Origin: Paramoeba atlantica
Lineage: Eukaryota; Discosea
Direction: 5' to 3'
DNA: 64,000 nucleotides
Assembly (NCBI GenBank): GCA_977017575.1
Contig: CDRNVI010000054.1
Location: 726,496 to 790,495 of the forward strand
Part shown: one piece after another, positions 40,942 to 52,240 of the stretch
How positions within the stretch are numbered: the first letter of the stretch is position 1
How the letters are laid out: each line of letters starts with the position of its first letter
The notes under the pieces: model-generated
Seen by the model: the letters and a program-made list of their open reading frames with translations, nothing else
Told to the model about the DNA's origin: nothing
Database searches by the model: none
Made by a program: the position numbers and the translations under genes

Positions 40942-42271
40942 TCAGAGTTTGAATATTTCTTTGAAAGTTAAGCACGGCACAGTGTGTTCGATCCAATTTT
41001 GTGGCGGAAGCGTGTCATTTTTGTAAATATACCCCGAAAATCTATTCCTGCGAAGATCCAGCGTAAATTCTTCGTCCGAACGGTTTGCCATCTCACGAAG
41101 ATCCACCACTCCAGAGAAGCGGTTGAAAGAAAGCTGAAGATGTACCACACTTGGAGGCAATCGCGCAAGTTCGACGCTGCCCTCGAGGTGATTACGTTTG
41201 AAATTCACAGCTTCCAACACGGAAGGAAGTCTTGAAAGGTCAAGCGTTCCGGATAACTCATTGTCCGAAGCAAACAAGTATTCTAGAGACATCGGAAGAG
41301 ACGATAAATCTACACCCCCATAAAATCTATTCCCTCCAATATCCAACCACACCATATTTTGGGGCAAAGCGGTCAAGTCACATTTCCCCCAAAACCCATT
41401 GTAACTTAAATCCAAATGCGTCACATTCCTAGGAAGGGTCGTGAAATCCAAACCCTCCTCACGACTCGAGGTGAAACCATTATGTTTCACATCCATCATT
41501 TCAAGCCCCAGGGAAAGTTCCTGGAACTCCAGCCCCCCCCCATATCCCCTCCCCGATCAAGGGGTCCAACCGTAGGCTATTCAGCCTACGCAGGGAGGAG
41601 GGCATGAAACCCCAGGTGAAGTTACCCGTGAGCGCGAGCCCGGAGGTCACGAGGTGGAGGGGGGTACGCTCCCCCCCGCACCGGGTCAGATTCAGCCAAT
41701 ATTGCACACTTTCCAAAAGCACAATTGAAAATCAATCATTTCTTTCTCAGAAGCGCATAAAATCAACTAGCATGAATTTATCTCGAAATAGAAGTGCTGC
41801 ATGCCTTCAAATAATCTTATTCGCGGGTATTTATAATACTTTTTTTGTTGACCCGTTGCACTTTCCAAACTGGCTCATGACCATTGTTCTAGCACACGAA
41901 ATATCTGAACACCATGCACAAATCATAGTAACCTCGTCGCTAGACATACAGAAATAACACTCGTATAAAGCAAAAATGGTCCAAAAAATGCTAAACAAAG
42001 GATGCCTAATAGTTTTACAAAGCAATAATAAGGAAAAGAAAACATAGGATTTTTTTGTGCAATATTGGCTTAATTCCCACCACCACCGCACCCCCTCCCA
42101 CCGGCACACGTCCCCACTCTCCCGCTCCCAACTCCCAGGGCGGGGTTGAATGAGATGGAGGAAGCGACGAAGGGACTCGTCGTGGGGGAGGGTGAGGGGG
42201 GAGACCTTGTGACCGTATCGTTTACGGTGGGGTATGGGCTGAAGGGGGTCGAGCGTGGAGGCGGATTTCAT
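40942..42271 (-). CDS. LRR protein 3, interrupted by a 357-bp insertion
   Basis: The proposed start MKSASTLDPL (42271) leads to HKVSPLTLPHDESLRRF and VCRWEGVRW, the family's N-terminal cap, then ELSQY. An insertion (41704-42060) splits codon TAT-TGG. The frame resumes as WLNLTRCGGERTPLHLV..SLRRLNS, shifts at a G9 run near 41535, and continues as the 185-residue frame 41499-40942. That frame has five LRRs of 23 residues (LPQNMVWLDIGGNRFYGGVD..) and ends in TGA. Apart from the insertion and the homopolymer shift, the gene looks conserved. Confidence 0.6.
41704..42060. mobile_element. 357-bp insertion in LRR gene 3 with AATATT duplication
   Basis: Flanked by AATATT on both sides (41698-41703 and 42061-42066) inside the palindrome AGCCAATATTGGCT. 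The ends are inverted GCACA and TGTGC. Removing it with one AATATT restores the LRR frame (S-Q-Y-W-L-N). It has neither GT nor AG at its borders in the gene's sense, so it is not a canonical intron. A small MITE or a non-canonical intron is possible. Confidence 0.55.
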
Positions 42272-42869
42272 GGGTTTAGGGTAGAGATTTTTAATTAAAA
42301 AAGTTTCAAAACTTTTACAACTGTTTTCTTTTTGGTGTGAATACTGTAGAAACGGAAATGAAGGAAATTTAAAAGTAAGAAAGCTTTCATGAAGGAAACT
42401 TAAATGAAGGAAATCATTTCGTGTCACTGACTTTTTCTTTCTAAAATCTTTGGAATTTTCTTGAATTGATTTTTGTCGCTTCTTTAAATGCGGTGGTTGT
42501 TTTCAACGTAGAAATGATCTCTGCTGTATGAACATGAGTTTATCATTTCTTACTGCGAAAGATACTTAAACGGGGGTATGACTTAATGTACAGGGGGGGT
42601 ATAATAAAGTGTACCCTATGTATTAAGGGGAGGTATATTGCTTCGTTAAAAAAGTGGAAAAGAAAGTTGTTGTTAAACGGGGCTTCGCAAATTGCTTCCC
42701 ACTAACGACGTTCGTGCTTCATGTAGTTTGTGCAAAAACTACGAGTAGCGGGTTCGAACCCCATTCCAACGCGCATGCTAATGGGTGGGATAGGCAAAAG
42801 GGCCAGTCCGTTCGGATATCGTGGACCCAAGCTTCTTAGCTAATCCCTGTGTAGTCGGACGAAAAGTAC

Positions 42870-42945
42870 GTTAATGGGAATCGAGCCCAACCCTCTCAGA
42901 TGTAGAGTCGCTGGACCTGACGACTTGGCTAATCAGACCCTCTGG
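42870..42945 (-). repeat. tRNA-like segment inside the 42567 element
   Basis: On the minus strand TAGCCAAGTCG fits an A box and GGGCTCGATTCCC fits a B box, about 45 bp apart. The acceptor arms do not pair convincingly, so this is a tRNA-derived repeat rather than a tRNA gene. A second B-box-like GGGTTCGAACCCC lies at 42750-42762 on the plus strand. Confidence 0.35.
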
Positions 42946-43193
42946 GGAAATGAAAATCAACAGTATCCCTTTCATCGACCATACCCCCCCTTTTTCGGGA
43001 TTTTATCACCCGCCTCGATTCACCCCCATGCGGCCACCACAAAGACGAAGAGGCAGAGGTTGTAAAAACCCCCGCAATATTCGCTCACCGTTTATACCGG
43101 GTGGGGGGTATAATGCGGGGGGTGGGGGGTATATTAGCTCCAATGTTTTTTTTGCGGTAACCAAAGAGGTTAAAAGGGGCAATACATGATGGC

Positions 43194-43275
43194 ACCGTGG
43201 AAAACAAGGGGGTGGTGGGTATAAATGCTCTTTTTTTTGAGCGTTTAAACCCCCCACCCCCTTGTTTTCCACGGT
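43194..43275. repeat. 82-bp foldback hairpin
   Basis: The arms of about 37 bp (ACCGTGGAAAACAAGGGGGT.. and its complement) flank a loop of eight T. It is nested in the 42567 element. Confidence 0.75.
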
Positions 43276-43363
43276 ACCCAGGGGGGGGTATATTGGGGAG
43301 CGATTATACCCCCCCCCCGAGATATAAAAGGGTACCCGGTACATTAAGTCGTACCCCCGTTTA

Positions 43364-44358
43364 CTGTAAAAAAAACACTTGCTGTACTGTATTAAAATTA
43401 AGGAAGACGAAAACTAAGAAAATTTTAATTAAGGAAATATTTTCTTGTCACAAAAAAATCTTCCTTAATTTCCGTGTCACCGGTAAAAAACGCCTTATTC
43501 AAAAACGCCTATTCAACGTAAATACACAGTCTTCATTCCGTGTGACCTCAACACAACTCATGGCCCCTCGCTCCAGGAGGGAGCTGGGAGACCATTCCGA
43601 GGGGTGTACTGAATACAGTATCTCATTATTACAGCGTTTTTCTTAATATGCAATAGAACAAAGAATTACTATTGCAAAGCTTACAAAAAGATTTCTTTTG
43701 AGGACGAAGAAATTAAGGTTAATTTAACCTTACTTAACCTTACTGAAAGTTTAACGTAAACATTCAAATTATTTAGTACATTAAGAGTTAACGTCGAACG
43801 GCGCGTACAGGACGGGTAATTGGTGGTTATATACTGCTTACATCCGGCGAAATAGTGAAGTACACAAGCATAGGCGGTCGTCCCTCATTAAAATGGATCG
43901 AAAAAAGTCTAGTGGTTTACGAACTTTTCCAACAGGATGAAAAACGCAATGAATCTACGGTCGTATTGAACGAATAATGTACAAAATTTTGAATCGAGTT
44001 TTGAGAACGATATTTTCCCTCCGACGATATTTTCCTTCCGATCATTATCTGACAAGAAAAATGCTTCTTACGGCAGAACATAGTGCGCATAATACACTTG
44101 GTTAACAGTGAGTTTGTGGTTTCGCATCCACAGCATACACGTTTCCTCTGTGGCAGAGCCGACTGAAGTCAGGCGAATTTGAGCAGCGCACTCAAAACGA
44201 GGGCAACCTGTGCAGTTCATTGAAACCATGGAGAGGCAATGCTAGCCGTAATCTTAAGAAACAAATTGACTAATAATCCAAAAAATTCATACATATCACC
44301 CTAGGGAACACAACAAAGGATTTCATAAAAAATTGAAATTATTTTAAGAAAGTGTACA
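43364..44358. other. Non-coding stretch
   Basis: No gene supported. Around 44055-44110 a reading such as KMLLTAEHSAHN faintly recalls the Tc1-like N-terminal block, but it is too weak to call. Confidence 0.3.
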
Positions 44359-44740
44359 TTATTCGTTCATTCCCACCGAAGTCCAAGATAGTTCAAAAGT
44401 GTTTTTTCTTAAAAAATGGGCGGTATGAAATAATTTCCAAAAAGTATGAAACAACGCTTCACTTTGACCAATGTTTCTTGCATCCCTGGCAAAGCTCATA
44501 ATGCTGCGTACGGATAAACGTTCCAGAGCGCAAGAGCTGGAAAGCCGTAGTTTGCCAGTGGTGTACTTTGTTGTTTGCGTTAAAAGTGGACGAACACCCA
44601 GTTTTTTGGGAATTCTATTGAGCCCCAGTGAAGCTATGGTTGTCAGTAGCTCTCCCATACCTTTGTTCCCACTTGTTAATGAAGATTCGGAAAAGATCGA
44701 AATCGCTTTCGCCGTGGTAGCGGCGTGATTTCTTCACTCG
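44359..44740 (-). CDS. Hypothetical ORF
   Basis: An open frame with a 99-residue piece (MGELLTTIASLGLNRIPKKL.. to TSVGMNE) and possible upstream extension. No family or motif is recognised. It may be chance or a decayed gene. Confidence 0.2.
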
Positions 44741-44864
44741 TTTTAGACATCTTCTGTACAAGGGTTTTGGAACCGTACTTGTACTGGTACGTACACATTG
44801 GTATGCACTGATCGGCATTTGCTGCATTTTACCACGTAATTTGGGTTTTCTAAAATCTTGTTTT

Positions 44865-45060
44865 TGGTCGATTTCCGGGTCGCCGTTTGAGCACCGGGGG
44901 GTCTCTACAAAATATAAGTATAAAAAAGTCGGCAAAGCTCTTCGCTAGGACGACGAGATATCTCGAATGCTGCAAAGATGAGCAAAAACGGATAAAAAAA
45001 TTAATTTTCCGTGGGGGGGGGGGGAATATTTCTGTTCTCCCCTGTATACACCCTGTATGT
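44865..45060. repeat. Interspersed repeat with Tc1-like end, related copy at 46130-46290
   Basis: CGGGTCGCCGTTTGAGCACC..GGGGGTCTCTAC..AAAGCTCTTCGC..GATGAGCAAAAA(A)CGGATAAAAAAA recurs in 46150-46290. It ends near CCCCTGTATACA, like Tc1-type ends in this window. Confidence 0.4.
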
Positions 45061-45069
45061 GTGCATGTT

Positions 45070-45780
45070 GATTGTCTCCAACAGACACTCGGGAACAATG
45101 ATTATCCCCTACGTGTCATCAACAATCTAAATAGTAATCAAAATGTTGAAAATGACAGAACGTAAGCAACGCAATTTACATTTGTAGGACTGGTAACTAT
45201 TTTCCATGTCTTTTACCAAAAAAAAGAAAGTCTAAGTTTTCAGCATTTTGGCCAGTTTTGATAACCCCATGACTTCGCAGATCAGTAAATTTTCAATAGA
45301 ATAATGTGCAAAGACAGGGGGGATGTAAAGTCACAGTGTGCATACGGTACCTAACAGCATCATATGCGCAGGTTCGTTACATTTAAAAATCTCTATATCT
45401 AAAGTACTGTACTCGCACACTTTTATAATAGCCTCGCTTTTGCACTAATGAACCTACACTGGTTTCAATTAAACTTCCCCCCCCGCGGGGGAGGATTAAA
45501 AGTTGGCACAGAAATTGCCCTACATTTGGGAGCGAGGAACCAGGGATTTTCCAATCGCTAAGTGGGCCCCGGCGCTCTCCCAAAGTAAAATGTCCAGCCC
45601 GACCCCGCGCTATCCCTCGATGAACCGTTTGAAAATAGATATCAAAACATGTAAGACGGTTCAAGAAAAGTAAACCTTTTTTTCTTCCTCGGTTTGCCAA
45701 ACAAAGCCCCTATAAAGGGGGTAGGTGTGGAGGCAATTATAAACGGATGGAATTTTCTCTATCTTTAAAGAAATGATACC
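45070..45780. other. Non-coding stretch
   Basis: An unsupported 105-residue frame (45700-45383, minus) lies here. Nothing else is recognised. Confidence 0.25.
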
Positions 45781-45784
45781 ACCA

Positions 45785-45977
45785 AAATTTTCATGTACGG
45801 TATTTTATACCGTCGTTTGTCTTAATCAGTGTGTCCTGAATGTCATAGAACAAGGATTGTCGATCGTCTGTGACGTTTAGTGTGCCTGTGAGATTTGGAT
45901 TCATATTTAAGAACAAACAACTTAAAAATTTAGGGAGCGTCTCAAAGTTGATCCATCCATGAAATTCTCAAAATAAT
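45785..45977 (-). pseudogene. Duplicated 3' end of an LRR gene
   Basis: Closely matches 46330-46500 (end of LRR gene 4). The encoded tail WINFETLPKFLSCLFLNMNP is the same, but the homology stops abruptly on the 5' side at GAGAATTTCATGG. A truncated duplicate lying just downstream of its source. Confidence 0.7.
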
Positions 45978-46318
45978 GTCGCATTGGCGGTGCCCCCCCT
46001 CTAAACATTTCATGGTACATTACAAAGCGTTTTTCACAAAGCGGGTCCATGTGGGTCCGTGCAGGTCCATGGACCCGGGTTCGGAACCATAGATCCGCAA
46101 GAGGTATGTATTTTTGGTAAATAATTTACTAAAAATCTTGTTTAGGCTATTTTTCGGGTCACCACATGAGCATCAGGGGGTCCCTGCGAAAAAAAGGCGG
46201 CAAAACTCTTCACGAGTGGAAGGAGATCCCTCGTTTGCAACAAAAATGAGCAAAAAACAGATAAAAAAAGTTTCCGCGGGGGAAAGTTCAATTAAACCAC
46301 TGTACGATACCATCACGA

Positions 46319-46924
46319 TTAATACATACGGCATTTTATACCGTTATTTGACGTAATCATTGTGTCTCGAATGTCATAGAACAAGGCTTGTCGATCGCCT
46401 GTGACAATTAGTGCACCTTCGACATTTGGATTCATATTTAAGAACAAACAACGTAGAAATTTAGGGAGCGTCTCAAAGTTGATCCATCCATGAAATTCGT
46501 TACTCTGTAAACGAATCGTATGCAGCAAAGGCAATTTCGAAAAATTTGGTGTTCCACTAAATTTATTGTGGGGGAGCGAAAGATATTGCAAGGTGGCTGG
46601 AAAGTATTCAAAAGGGACTTCCCCGCAAAGCTGGTTCAATCCTACATCGAACTCAGTTAGTTGATTGGGAAAATATGCCCAGTTCAAGGGCCCATTAAGA
46701 TTCCGAGCGCTCCATTTCACAGCGACTATGGTTTCCATCTCGTCACACGAAACGCCGACCCACTTACAGGCCGGAATATCTGTCCCCATTGAACTGTGTA
46801 GATTTTCTACCCTTTCTAAGAGGCGCGCCAAATGATATTCCTGCGGGAGTGAAACTCGGCTCACTTTAGCCGGGCGTAATTTCGGCAAAATCGGTGAGTC
46901 TTGAGAAATAATAGCAAATAACAT
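46319..46924 (-). CDS. LRR protein 4
   Basis: 201 residues, open from MLFAIISQDSPIL. The N-terminal module PAKVSRVSLPQEYHLARLLE is followed by the cap ACKWVGVSCDE, and about four LRRs (LPHNKFSGTPNFSKLPLLHT..). It ends at CRMY-TAA. No strong signal peptide. This is the cleanest family member together with LRR 5, and its C-terminal tail (NPNVEGALIVTGD..) matches that of LRR 5 (NTELEGFLNIRDE..). Confidence 0.75.
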   Translation of the reverse strand: MLFAIISQDSPILPKLRPAKVSRVSLPQEYHLARLLERVENLHSSMGTDIPACKWVGVSCDEMETIVAVKWSARNLNGPLNWAYFPNQLTEFDVGLNQLCGEVPFEYFPATLQYLSLPHNKFSGTPNFSKLPLLHTIRLQSNEFHGWINFETLPKFLRCLFLNMNPNVEGALIVTGDRQALFYDIRDTMITSNNGIKCRMY

Positions 46925-46929
46925 GATTC

Positions 46930-47563
46930 TCTAAAGTTTGAAACAATGCTAAAGAAACTATGAGAAACTATGAGAAAAACAGTGAATGTGCTAAGCGGGT
47001 GAAAAAGTACCTGTTTGTAAAACTCAAAGAAAGTCTGATGTCACGTGACCTCACTAATTTTCATACGCATATACTCTCGTGTGATATCATTGTGAATTCC
47101 TTTTGAAATTATAATTTGATCTTACTGATTCATTACACCTCTTTATGAATGGCACTCTGAGACGATGTCGAGAACACATCAAATGTCCACGATCAGTTAC
47201 TCCTACTAGAAAAGATTTGTTTTATTCCCTTAATTTAAATAAGAACTTCATTCCGATGTGTAGAAGTAAAACCTCCGGGAAAAAAACTTTCTCCGGAATT
47301 AATTCCACGAAAAATCATCCGTAGGATGAGTGGAAGAGTGTCCGATGGAGGGGAATAATGATTCCTTCTCACCAGCGTGACTTTTTATGCAAGAAAGTGT
47401 ACTCACTATATTGCGACAACTTTCCTCTGAATAATGTTGAACTTGTGAGCCTGGATGACATGTGTTTTATCCTAGGTCGGGGACAGTTCCCCCGCCAGTT
47501 ATCTAACAGGACGTCCGCAATAGAAAGCAGGGGTCTCAAAATATATTATATATTTATAGTATA
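46930..47563. other. Upstream region of LRR gene 4; no other gene
   Basis: AT-rich DNA. Nothing else is supported. Confidence 0.3.
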
Positions 47564-48500
47564 TAAACCCCTCCGCACCAATAAGGCACCCACCCTTAAC
47601 TTTTCAGCCAATTGTCCGTTTGGGCTGATTTTTGTTGCATTTGCAGATCTCAACACAAAGACTTTGCGCGTGAAGAAATGAGACAAAAAGAAACGAATAC
47701 GTATATTTTAGGTAGAGATTACCATTTTGTCACTTTTTCTCCGTTACTCGCCACACAAGCTTTGAGGCGAGCATCGAAGCTCTAAACCGAATCATCAATA
47801 TATTCTTGAGGAAATTTGCGCCAAGCTTTACGTACGCTTTTTATGAGATCTTCTTTAGTTGCAGGATTGTATTCATCTACAAGATTTTGTGCTGTGCTCC
47901 ACACGTTTTCTATTGGTGAGAGATCGTGGGAGTTCAGCGGACAATTTTTCAATAATTTCATGTTGCCGTCCTCAAGGTACGCTTTTGTATCCTTGGCAGT
48001 CTAAGGTGTTGCCCCATCTTGCTGAAAAATACAGTTTGAGGGGAATGGCACTTTTTTTAATGTTTTAATGTACGAAACACATGTAATTGAGATGGGTGGG
48101 AGAACAACAAGGTGTCTTTTGATTCTGTTTTTTACTTCAGGGCTCAGAGTATAAACATTTTCAGGCGAATGGTTTTTCAAATATTTTCGAATATGTTTCA
48201 CATTGACATTAAACTCGCGGGCTACTTGCCTTATCGCAACCCCTTGGCCAAGCCTCATGCGCAATAACACCTTTCCACTTTCTGTAAGACCACCCCTGGG
48301 GAGTCGATACGTATTTCTTGGCATGAAAAGTGTTTTTTTTATAAATATAAATTCAACTTTTTTTTATTTTTCGAAATGACCTAAAGACAACGGGAACGAA
48401 CAGATCTCAAAATTTTGCACGATAAAGTGGTGGGATAACCCCCCTAGCCCCCCTCGTGCAAAAAATAAGGGTGGGTGCCTTTTTGATGCGGAGGGGTTTA
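47564..48500 (-). mobile_element. mariner-like element with decayed transposase
   Basis: TIRs begin TAAACCCCTCCGCACCA at the left and end with the complement of TGCGGAGGGGTTTA at 48500. On the minus strand, 48324-47790 encodes a helix-turn-helix N-terminus (MPRNTYRLPRGGLTESGKVL.., IRQVAREFNVNVKHIRKYL) and then FQQDGATP, an in-frame stop, and SHDLSPIENVW. The first catalytic Asp region is deleted. About 35 residues separate the second Asp from the Glu. The remnant is non-functional and represents a different family from the D-x32-E elements. Confidence 0.65.
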
Positions 48501-48540
48501 CACGGGGTTTACATGCGGAGGGGTTTGTATTTATAGTATA

Positions 48541-50092
48541 CAGGGGTGCGGGTCTAAAGGTGGGGGGGGTCTAAAATTCGTAAAAGTTGTCCAATTTTGG
48601 AAAATAATAGGGCATTGGATAGCTCTCACAGAGTTGTATGTTTTAGGCGAATTAAAATCCTGCGATTTTAACGTACATATTTTTTAATACCATATTTCGC
48701 TTTTTTCCTCTGCAGAAAATACATTTTTTACTAGAAAATGCCCCAAAAGCGCGCTCGCTCGACGACTTCCCGTGGAGTACTGAGCGATAGATCGTATTCT
48801 TCCCCCGCCCCCGTCAAAGAGAGCCACCGCATGCTTTTGGTGGCGGAATACGAGCGCACAGGATCGTACTCCGCTACGGCGCAGCACTTTGGTGTTCATG
48901 AGAACACTGTAAAACGTTGGGTTGAACGTTTTACCCTTACGGGTGACGTGTTAACGGCATCCCGAGAGCGTGTTTCGACGGTGTTTACCCCTGCGTTCCT
49001 GGATGTGGCTCTTAAGCTTGTCGAAGAGGGGTATCGCGACCTTGTTTACAGCGTAGAGAGCTGGAGCGATCTTCTGCGAGAGATCCGTAGCCAAGGATTC
49101 ACCTGCAGTCGACGGACCCTAGTCGACACATTGAAGAAGCAAGGCGTTGTGCTCCGCACTCTTCGGCGACGACCATCACTCACACTCGAACACAAGGAGA
49201 AACGGTTGCAATTTTGTAAGGCGATGCTCGAGAAGAGCGACATTTAACTTCTACATTTTGATTATTGTGACGAAAAGAAGTTTACTTGCGGTCGTGGGCG
49301 TTCCGGGCGAACTTACCTTTGTCGAAGGACGGACCCCCATAAGGAGCAACGAGGCGAGCTAGAATCATGGTACGGCGGAAATGGGATTAATAATCCCAAA
49401 TTATGGTTTGGATGGGTGTTAGCCTCAAACACGGCTTCCATCTTCATATTTTCCCTCCTCGAAATTCAGAAGGCCAGAAACTCACCGTTACGGGTGAAAT
49501 TTTTGATCAGGCTATGAAAAAGCCACGGGGCTTTCTTCAATATCTAAAGCGACATCCAGCGGCCACGATTGCCATGGACAACTGCCCGGCCCACAACAAG
49601 GCGCGTGCCACGTTCCGTGATACAGGAATTTCCGTTCTTCCCTGGCCTGCAAAATCTCCAGACCTGAATCCGATCGAAAATTTGTGGTCTGTAATGGACA
49701 CAGACAAAAATCTTCTTCGACCCCGAAATCGACAGCAAATGGAAGCCGCTATTGAGGGGTCTTTCCTTAATTTGAAACAGACCCACTCTGCAACGGTTCA
49801 GAAAACGTTGAAGAGCTTCAGGAAGCGTTTTGAAATTGTTATTAGTCGGAACGGGGGGCACTGTGGTTACTAATTGTCTTTTGCAATCCAAAATACAGAA
49901 ATTATTGACACCACTAAAGTATTGCAATATGTGTTTTTGACCCTTACATGAAAGGGGGGTACCCCCCAAACCCCGGAAGCTACCTATCCTAAAACATACA
50001 ACTCTGTGAGAGCTATCTAATGCGCTATTATTTTCCAAAATTGGACAACTTTTACGAATTTTAGACCCCCCCACCTTTAGATTCGCATCCTG
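48541..50092 (+). mobile_element. Tc1-like transposon, long copy (D-x32-E type)
   Basis: 1552 bp. TIRs of about 110 bp: the left starts CAGGGGTGCGGGTCTAAAGG after TATA, and the right ends with the complement of CAGGATGCGAATCTAAAGG. Each TIR carries a G8 or G7 run about 20 bp in. The interior encodes one transposase (48738-49873). Confidence 0.8.
48738..49873 (+). pseudogene. Tc1-like transposase with frameshifts
   Basis: The N-terminal frame 48738-49247 holds MPQKRARSTTSRGVL and a helix-turn-helix (YSATAQHFGVHENTVKRWVE). The protein continues in another frame as HFDYCDEKKF (first Asp) to LWFGWVLASN, and finishes in 49403-49873 with AMDNCPAHNKAR (second Asp) and WPAKSPDLNPIENLW (Glu). Exactly 32 residues lie between the second Asp and the Glu. 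Two shifts, near 49245 and between about 49400 and 49470, break it. All three catalytic residues are present. Confidence 0.75.
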
Positions 50093-50151
50093 CATATTTA
50101 TAGTATTTGAAAAAAAAAATATAGTACTACAGTGGTGTTCAGCGTCTTATA

Positions 50152-50914
50152 CAGGGGGTGGCACGAAAATATGGGGGGGTCAAAGTTTTTATAACTTGTC
50201 CAATTTTGGAAAGTAGCACCGCATTCGAGAGCTCTGGCGGAGATACGCGTCACCTGATATTGCGTTTCCCGTATCCAGGGGGCTAGGTCCCTATGCCAAA
50301 GGGGTTGAATACAGCAATTGCAAGTTTGAAATTTTGAAAAATATGTCATTTAATATCCACAATGACCTTCATTTTTGGTAACGTAATCTTAATACGAGTT
50401 CGAACAGTCTTCAAAGTGTCTAAAAATGTTTTGTTCTGTTCTCCTTTCAACAATTCAACACCAGATGCGATCGCCGATCGCAATTCTGACCAATTTGTGG
50501 GGCATAATGAGCTTTTGTGGGCATCAATTATTTTTGATCCAGTTTCTTCATAGTTATTTACTAAAAGTATGCAGTAGGTGACTTTAAGCTGTCCACGAAG
50601 ACTGTAGCAATGCCGATCACGGTGCTGTACACCCCTGTTATTGGAATAAGTCCGTTCCTGTGGCGTAACGCAGCGGAAAGGTCAAAAAATAGAAGGAAAA
50701 TACCTAAAATTTTGAAAAAAATCGATGAAATTGATGAAAAAAACAAGTTCCAAAAATGTATTTTTTTGTCCAAAATAATAAATTTTAAAAACACGGGAAA
50801 CGCAATAGTAGGTGACACGTATCTCTGCGAGAGCTCTTGAATGGGGTGCTACTTTCCAAAATTGGATAATTTATACGATTTTTGACCCCCCCCATATTTT
50901 CGTGCCACCCCATG
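50152..50914 (-). mobile_element. Tc1-like deletion derivative
   Basis: 763 bp flanked by TA. TIRs of about 120 bp (CAGGGGGTGGCACGAAAATA.. and ..CACCCCATG). The minus strand near 50560-50350 encodes a transposase C-terminal helix (ELRSAIASGVELLKGEQ..). The catalytic centre is absent. The rest is AT-rich. Confidence 0.7.
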
Positions 50915-50919
50915 TAGTA

Positions 50920-51107
50920 CTATATAGTATTATAAATCTATAAAAATCTATAACAGGAAAAATGTTCAAAAACGTTTTAATGCTCTTGTGCTTTTTCTTC
51001 TTGTGCTTTTTCCGCCAAAGGAAAAAAAGAAGCTACAAGGCCTCTCTTTTGAGGAGAAAAATCATCCAAACCCGCCAAAAATCCCTCAAAAAATTATAGA
51101 TTTTTAT
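50920..51107. other. AT-rich spacer
   Basis: No gene is seen. Confidence 0.3.
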
Positions 51108-52240
51108 ATATACTGTCCCCCCCACAGAAGCGCAACCAGGTTTTGGCCTAAAATTGCGCATAAGTAGCCGGGTCAAAAAAAGGGGTGAAAAAAAAATTTC
51201 GCGCTGCTTCGCGGCCCGTGCTTCAATCATGAGTTATATACGCGGGGTGCCCTTGGGGGCTGTTTTTTATATACTATCCCCCCTATCCTAGCGTGCCCTT
51301 GCTGGGATGAAGTGCAACGCTAGGAGGGGGGCAAAAACTGGGGCCGAAGAATTGCTAAGCCGAAGATGTTGTGGGATTACTGAGGAAGATTTTCAAAAAA
51401 ATCGCTGTTTAGGGTACATTTTTACCATAGCTTCGCAACAAGAGAAAGTCTAGAAAGCAACGCTAATGAGGGGGGCTACCGAGGCAACGATAGGATAGGG
51501 GGGATAGTACTGTACCCCCTTAGTTATCTGTCACAACTTTTCGTGGAAAGGTTTAAAGATTTTTTTGTAAAACAATAGCTATGAAAGTGACAGATAACTA
51601 GGGGGAGTAATTGACGAAAAAAAATTGAAGGACCGAAAAGTGGCAGATAACTAGGGGGGTGACGTGTGAGAGATATTTAGGGAGGAGGTACAGTACTTCA
51701 CTTGTATGGTTACGTATGCCCGCGAATGACCACATCACGGGGTGAGTGGCTTTTTTTCGAGAACCCGATCAATTGTAGGAAAAGAACGGACTTTTAAGAG
51801 CATGGGTCCGAAATATAAATTAAAGTTTAGTTTTTGATGCACTTGTAGTGCAGTTACCCACGTTGTCTTTACCCGCCCCACATCTAGACGGTGCCGCACG
51901 CTGGTGCGCTGATCATTTCAAAAGCGTACAGTACGTGGCAGGAGAGTTCCTCTGATGTACAGTACAGTATAGTATGCAAAGACTAGCCGTACAGATCGGT
52001 GGAGGTCAGTGTGGATCAGAAGAGATCGCTGGAGATCGATGAAGATCATTTTTGAACGCCCAAAGGGACTACCTGCAGACTCTCCATTTCAACAGCGGCG
52101 AAAATTGGTACAAAAATTCGTACCACAAAAACAATATCGCGCCGCTTTGCGGCGCTGTTCTTCTTAACGATGCGTCAAAATTGCGCTTAAGTGGCCGGGT
52201 CAAACGGTTGCGCATAAGTAGGGGGGGATAGTAGTATTGA
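51108..52240. mobile_element. About 1.1-kb composite of nested non-autonomous elements
   Basis: Outer inverted ends: TACTGTCCCCCCC..GCGCAACC at 51109 and GGTTGCGCATAAGTAGGGGG.. near 52210-52236. Direct repeats of AAATTGCGC(A/T)TAAGT.GCC lie at 51147 and 52188. Inside are a 230-bp element (51278-51508, TIR ACTATCCCCCCTATCCTA) and a short inverted pair built on CCCCCTTAGTTATCTGTCAC (51519-51610), with a third arm near 51641. No coding region is supported. Confidence 0.5.

Larger units (their letters stand above)
42567..43363. mobile_element. 797-bp element with 25-bp TIRs
   Basis: Left TAAACGGGGGTATGACTTAA.. and right ..TTAAGTCGTACCCCCGTTTA are inverted repeats with one mismatch over 25 bp. 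The interior holds a tRNA-like segment, several G7-G9 runs and a hairpin element. No transposase is visible. Confidence 0.65.

Noticed and set aside
41704-42060. Canonical spliceosomal intron in LRR gene 3
   Set aside because: Borders are GCACA and TGTGC in the gene's sense; no GT or AG at the ends.
45383-45700. 105-residue minus-strand ORF
   Set aside because: No motif, no relatives in the window, and composition typical of a chance frame.
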